Assembly (NCBI GenBank): GCA_036346395.1
Contig: CM070609.1
Location: 30,881,223-30,945,222 of the forward strand
Source of the DNA: Hsuehochloa calcarea
Taxonomy: Eukaryota; Streptophyta; Magnoliopsida; Poales; Poaceae
Direction of reading: 5' to 3'
DNA: 64,000 nt
Shown here: positions 60,078 through 64,000 of the stretch, one piece after another
Position numbering within the stretch: the first letter of the stretch is position 1
How the letters are laid out: the number at the start of each line of letters is the position of its first letter
Position numbers and translations under genes: made by a program
Notes under the pieces: generated by a model
Told to the model about the DNA's origin: nothing
The model's input: only the letters and a program-made list of their open reading frames with translations
Databases searched by the model: none

Positions 60078-60645
60078 ATGAGGGCGGCAAAAGAGAACAG
60101 GAAGGCAGTTGTTGATACTACTTCCTCGCTAGTAACTCAAAGTGACATGAGAAGCATGTTACAGGACCTCTTCGCGGCGGGTGTGATAGGTCCGAGGACT
60201 GCTGCAGGGTCATCTGACTTAAAGGTGGAGTTGATGTCGAATGTTGTAAAGTTAGAAGGAAGTAAGAATTACCTGAGTTGGTCTAGAAGAGCTCAGCTAA
60301 TTCTGAGGACGAAGGGAGTGGAGCACTACCCGCGGAAGACTTGTGTTGAGCTGCAGACAAGGCAAGCATGGATTGGAGGATGTGGAACACCACCAACTCT
60401 GTGGTGGTAGCTCGATTGCTAACTTCGATGTCTCCATCCATCGCTTGGATGGTAGAGATGATGCAGAGTGCACCAGCGATGTGGAAGATACTAACCAACA
60501 TGTATTCTGGGGCAGGAAATGTGGTGATGATGGTGGAGGTCCAGGGCAAGGTGGAGGCCTTAAAGCATGAGGCGAAGACCGTCCAGGAGTATGCTAGTGA
60601 ACTGCAGCAATTGTGGGTAGATTTAGATCACTATGATCCACTGTA
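60078..60645 (+). pseudogene. Copia gag remnant
   Basis: ATG at 60078 begins a frame whose KLEGSKNYLSWSRRAQLIL motif (about 60250-60305) is the usual Copia gag N-terminal signature. The frame shifts near 60370 and resumes as WMVEMMQSAPAMWKIL and VQEYASELQQLWVDLDHYDPL, ending at a stop near 60646. No zinc knuckle follows. Confidence 0.82.
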
Positions 60646-60666
60646 GTTAACATGTGCTGGTGATAT

Positions 60667-62216
60667 TTGCCAATTGATCCTATCCTAAATCCCTCCTCGG
60701 GTCTCTCTCCATCAAGTTCCTTGCCTCCCCTTGGGGCGAATGGTAATATTCATTCTAATTACTCCTATCTAAAGTTACAACTTGCACAACATAGGGAAAC
60801 TAGAGCTAATGCAGGAAAGTCTCTAGTCCGGTATGGCCTTGAGCATGACATTGCAAATTTTATCTCATATTCTCACATCTCACATGCATACAAATCATTC
60901 ATTGCATCTCTACAGATAGTACATGTTCCAAATAATTGGTGAAGATGAGCACGGTAAGAACGTTGATCTCCTATGCAACTAACTTCATATGACCCCTACA
61001 TCAGTTGGATGTGAAAAATACTTTTCTACATAGTGATTTACATGAGGAGATATACATGAAGATTCCTCCAGACTTTGAGAACATGCATACTGAGAGGAAT
61101 GTGTGTAAACTCAAGATATCTTTATATGGTCCGAAGCAATCTCCACTGACGTGATTTGATAGATTCAGGTGTGTAGTATGTAGTATGGGTTATTCTCAGT
61201 GCAATAGAGATCATACTGTGTTTTATAGGCATAGGGGGTCACATATCACCATATTGGCAGTCTATGTTGATGATATTGTGATTACTGAAGATGATACCAA
61301 GGAAATCGAGTCCTTGAAGAAAAAACTAGGAGAGGTATTTGAGGTGAAAGATCTTGGACCTTTTCAATACTTTTTTGGGATTGAGATTGCTCATTCTTCG
61401 AATGGTATGATTCTCTCCCAGAGGAAGTATGTCCCTGATCTACTAGCAGAAACAGGTATGCTTGGGTGTCATTCTATTGCGTCACCTATTGATAGGAATC
61501 ACAAACTATGTGTTGAGTCGAGAGATTCAGTTGACAAGGAAGCTTATCAAAGGGTTGTTGGGTATCCCATCTATTTGTGTCATACAAGACCTGATATTTC
61601 ATATGCAGTGAGTGTGGTTAGTTGATATATGCATGATCCTAGAACATGACACATGGATGTTGTCTATCAATTCCTGCGGTATTTGAAGAGTGGTCATGGG
61701 AAAGACCTTTGGTTCAGGAAGAATCAACATCTGAATGTGGATGGGTATTGCGATGCTAATTGGGAGAGCAGTGTGGATGACAGAATGTCTACCTTTGGAT
61801 ATTGCATCTTTGTGAGAGGTAACCTTGTGTCATAGAGAAGTAAGAAGCAGGAGGTTGTGGCTCGGTCTACTGCAGAGGCAGAGTACAGAGCAATGGCATT
61901 GAGTGTAAGTGAAATGATATGGATGAAGGGTTTATTGTCTGAGCTTCGAGTATGGAGGAATAATCTCTTCGTGTTGCATTGTGACAATAAATCTGCAATC
62001 AACATTGCTAACAATCCAGTACAGCATGATCGTACCAACCACATTGAGATTGACAGGTTCTTCATCAAGGAGAAGCTTGATGGTAGGATGCTGAAATTAG
62101 AGTATGTCAAGTCTGATGAACAGTTAGCTGACTGTTTTACTAAAGGGTTATATCCTAGCGAGTGTTCTACAATATGTAACAAGATATGCATGATTGATAT
62201 CTTATGCTCATCTTGA
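60667..62216 (+). pseudogene. Copia pol remnant: pre-RT segment, reverse transcriptase and RNase H
   Basis: Starts with the linker motif ISYSHISHAYKSFIASLQ that normally precedes reverse transcriptase (about 60860-60925). RT fragments follow (FLHSDLHEEIYMKIPPDFE region, 61020-61080). A longer frame from 61185 contains the AVYVDDIVIT active site (about 61255) and KDLGPFQYFFGIEI. RNase H follows, with a DANWESSVDDRMSTFGY box, STAEAEYRAMA, and HCDNKSAINIANNPVQHDRTNHIEID, ending with ADCFTKGL and a stop at 62214-62216. Stops at 61623, 61647 and 61833, the latter near the RNase H core, and the missing protease/integrase make it inactive. Confidence 0.88.
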
Positions 62217-62223
62217 GAGGGAG

Positions 62224-62347
62224 TGTTGGAGAGTTCGTGTTAGAGTCTAGTATAGAAGTTGTGTTAGAGTCGGATTGTATCTTGATATTGTAAATAAAGA
62301 GTAGGGGGTGTTGTAGGATGACACACATTATTCCCAAAAAATCCACA
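62224..62347 (+). repeat. 3' LTR of the Copia element
   Basis: 124 bp, starts TGTTGGAGAGTTCG and ends TCCACA; aligns with 59281-59406 throughout. Confidence 0.88.
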
Positions 62348-62352
62348 CCTTC

Positions 62353-63937
62353 AGATATTTTCGATAATTTCATTTCCTTCAAAAGGAAAAAAAAAACAGC
62401 AAGCATAGGGTTGATAGAAACATTGAACATTGTGGTTTGCCTACTTGTCTCTAATGCATAGGTTAAGAGGCAACGCCAAATCCAACTAATAATCTTCTCG
62501 GCAAATAGCTATAGGAGGGCTTGATTTATTAGTCAAGTCAAGCCTGTAAATCCATGAATGGCTATAGAAGATTTATTTAACTTAGGAAATGCTATGGATC
62601 TAGAAATGGTGCCTAAAGATATTTTGGCGTCTCCAATAGTTCACCCATCAGAAAAGGACAAGAACTTTTTATTTAGGTGTAAATTGATTGGGTTTTGTGA
62701 AAAACTCGAATGCTCTCATAAAATTTCAGACTAACAAACTAAACATCTCTGAAATTTACAAGCTAAGTCCGACCTAGCCAGCTGCGAAAGGGCTAGACTT
62801 GTGTGAGAGGGAACGCCCACGGGGTGGACGCTGGCTGTACTGTTTCCTTTCCTTTTTGTTATGATGGGCCTATAGTCCTCTTTAGAGCCTTCAGAGATTG
62901 GGCTCTTAGTGTCTGCCTATTTTATTTTTCCAACTAACCGATTTGGCCGCGATTGCACGTTGCAGTGTTGTAGCGTAGATAATTCTTTGCGAACCGCAAA
63001 TGTTGAAATTCCTATGTTAACTAGCACCTTTAAGTGGCTTTGGATGGCAGTTTTTGGCAGAGTTTTAAAATATTTTATGAGGCAGCGAATGAAGCCAACA
63101 TAGGCCCCACATGTAAGCCTCACATAAGCTCTTCTCCTACCTCTGCTCAAGGGAGATGGCCACACAACAATTGTTGCCTCTAGGAGGCCACGCCACGCCA
63201 GGGAAGACATTTTTGGCCAAATTCGGTTTTCTTTAAATCAGTGTGTTTCAGTTCAAAATGTATATGTTAAATAAATTTCATAACTACTACTAGTAAAGAA
63301 ATACTCAGTTGGCCTAGTGGTAAGGGATGGCTGGTGGGGAGCATTCGGTTGTGAGAATTTCTGAATTTCGGATTTCTCAGTGGATTGTAGTTTATGGCGG
63401 CATGAAGAGCAAGGAGGGAAGAGGGGTTGGGAGGTTCGTGCCACAGTGTTGAAAAAGAAGCAACACCGACCGACAGTCCGCGGAGAGAAAGCTTCGCTGG
63501 AGAGGGGAGAGAGACCATTACTACTATCGGCTTCATAAAAGAACTAGGAAAAAAAAATTGGGAATCGCTACTGCTAAGATGGATTGGAGATGTTTATACC
63601 CCCCCAATTCCACTACTAGAATTCAGATATTTGTGATGGCCCAAAACCATCAATAGAGCCCCTTGTTTGATGGGAATTATTATTTATTCTCGAACAAAAC
63701 ACTTTACATGATTGCTTCGATATTAACACTAGAAACATGTAATAAATAATTATTGCAAGCGCACAGATCGGTTCTAACCTTTTGTCGTAGAGTATTCTAA
63801 AGAATCGAATACATAAGGAAGAATACATAAGGAAGCGAGTTATAGATTTACTAACTTGGACTTAAATTACTACTAACAAGATTCACGACTAATGGGGAGG
63901 ATTAAACTAAACCTAAGAACCGCAAGAGAGATTAAGG
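62353..63937. other. Intergenic region
   Basis: No gene recognised. A TGGCCTAGTGG word at 63310 fits the tRNA A-box consensus, but no properly spaced B-box follows. Confidence 0.4.
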
Positions 63938-64000
63938 CACTACTACAAAAAAAGGTTAATACTGGACGTCTCATCACAGACGGTTGACCAAAACTGTCTA
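63938..64000. mobile_element. Terminus of a CACTA (En/Spm) transposon, continuing off the window
   Basis: CACTACTACAAAAAAAGG is the classic CACTA terminal inverted repeat. GACGTCTC and CAGACGGTTG words follow, resembling subterminal repeats. Preceded by AGG (63935-63937), the candidate 3-bp duplication. Its other end is outside the window. Confidence 0.78.

Larger units (their letters stand above)
59281..62347 (+). mobile_element. Ty1/Copia retrotransposon with both LTRs, internally deleted
   Basis: LTRs of 126 bp (59281-59406) and 124 bp (62224-62347) begin TGTTRGAGAGTTCG and end TCCACA. The primer-binding site TGGTATCA(C)AG starts right after the left LTR at 59407, and a polypurine tract GAGAGGGAG precedes the right LTR (62215-62223). 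Flanks CTTTC (59276-59280) and CCTTC (62348-62352) are a 5-bp duplication with one mismatch. The internal region keeps a gag start and the RT/RNase H end but lacks protease and most of integrase. Short LTRs of this size are typical of one Copia group. Confidence 0.9.

Overview
This window is nuclear DNA from a flowering plant, almost certainly a grass (Poaceae). The evidence is GT-AG split genes with plant-type exon structures, the conserved plant uORF pair of an AdoMet decarboxylase, several kilobases of LTR retrotransposon DNA (chromovirus, Tat-like and Copia types), a Tourist-like MITE with TTA duplications and a CACTA terminus. I cannot name the species from the sequence alone. By eye more than half of the window is transposon-derived.

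Four host genes are supported. (1) At the left edge, minus strand, the first three exons of a HAD-type 5'-nucleotidase with a likely organellar presequence run off the window. (2) At 21.1-24.4 kb, plus strand, lies an S-adenosylmethionine decarboxylase (SAMDC) gene with TATA box, leader introns, an overlapping tiny/small uORF pair and an intronless main ORF; the main ORF carries one apparent frameshift just before the proenzyme self-cleavage site. (3) At 28.5-29.7 kb, minus strand, is a four-exon class-I glutamine amidotransferase of the gamma-glutamyl peptidase type, intact at 258 codons. (4) At 51.3-55.3 kb, minus strand, is an eight-exon double-AP2 transcription factor of the WRINKLED3/4 type, intact at 387 codons and including a 9-bp micro-exon.

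The rest is layered repeats. 1.3-3.1 kb: two inverted-repeat structures. 3.3-5.5 kb: a solo LTR with a perfect 5-bp target duplication. 6.1-14.9 kb: a decayed minus-strand chromovirus whose 5' LTR is cut off. 15.75-20.2 kb: an LTR of a related family swollen by a minisatellite, ending about 0.9 kb upstream of the SAMDC TATA box. 24.6-25.7 kb: an LTR remnant. 30.7-31.2 kb: a Tourist-like MITE. 35.2-39.2 kb: a heavily decayed Tat-type gypsy pol. 40.2-44.7 kb: the 3' end of another gypsy element, with a 1.9-kb element nested in its LTR. 45-50.4 kb: an older LTR containing a 3.1-kb solo LTR. 59.3-62.3 kb: an internally deleted Copia element with both short LTRs. 63.94 kb: the first bases of a CACTA transposon.

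The four genes show no shared operon-like or pathway clustering; each sits as an island between transposons. SAMDC (polyamine synthesis), the glutamine amidotransferase (glutathione-conjugate or glucosinolate-type peptide processing in known relatives), the nucleotidase and the AP2 factor (lipid and cuticle regulation in known relatives) look independent. No CRISPR array, rRNA or convincing tRNA gene is visible, and I found no clearly novel biological system. The most noteworthy items are the SAMDC frameshift next to an otherwise intact regulatory leader, the 9-bp exon, the palindrome-rich nested element and the 29/58-bp minisatellite inside an LTR.
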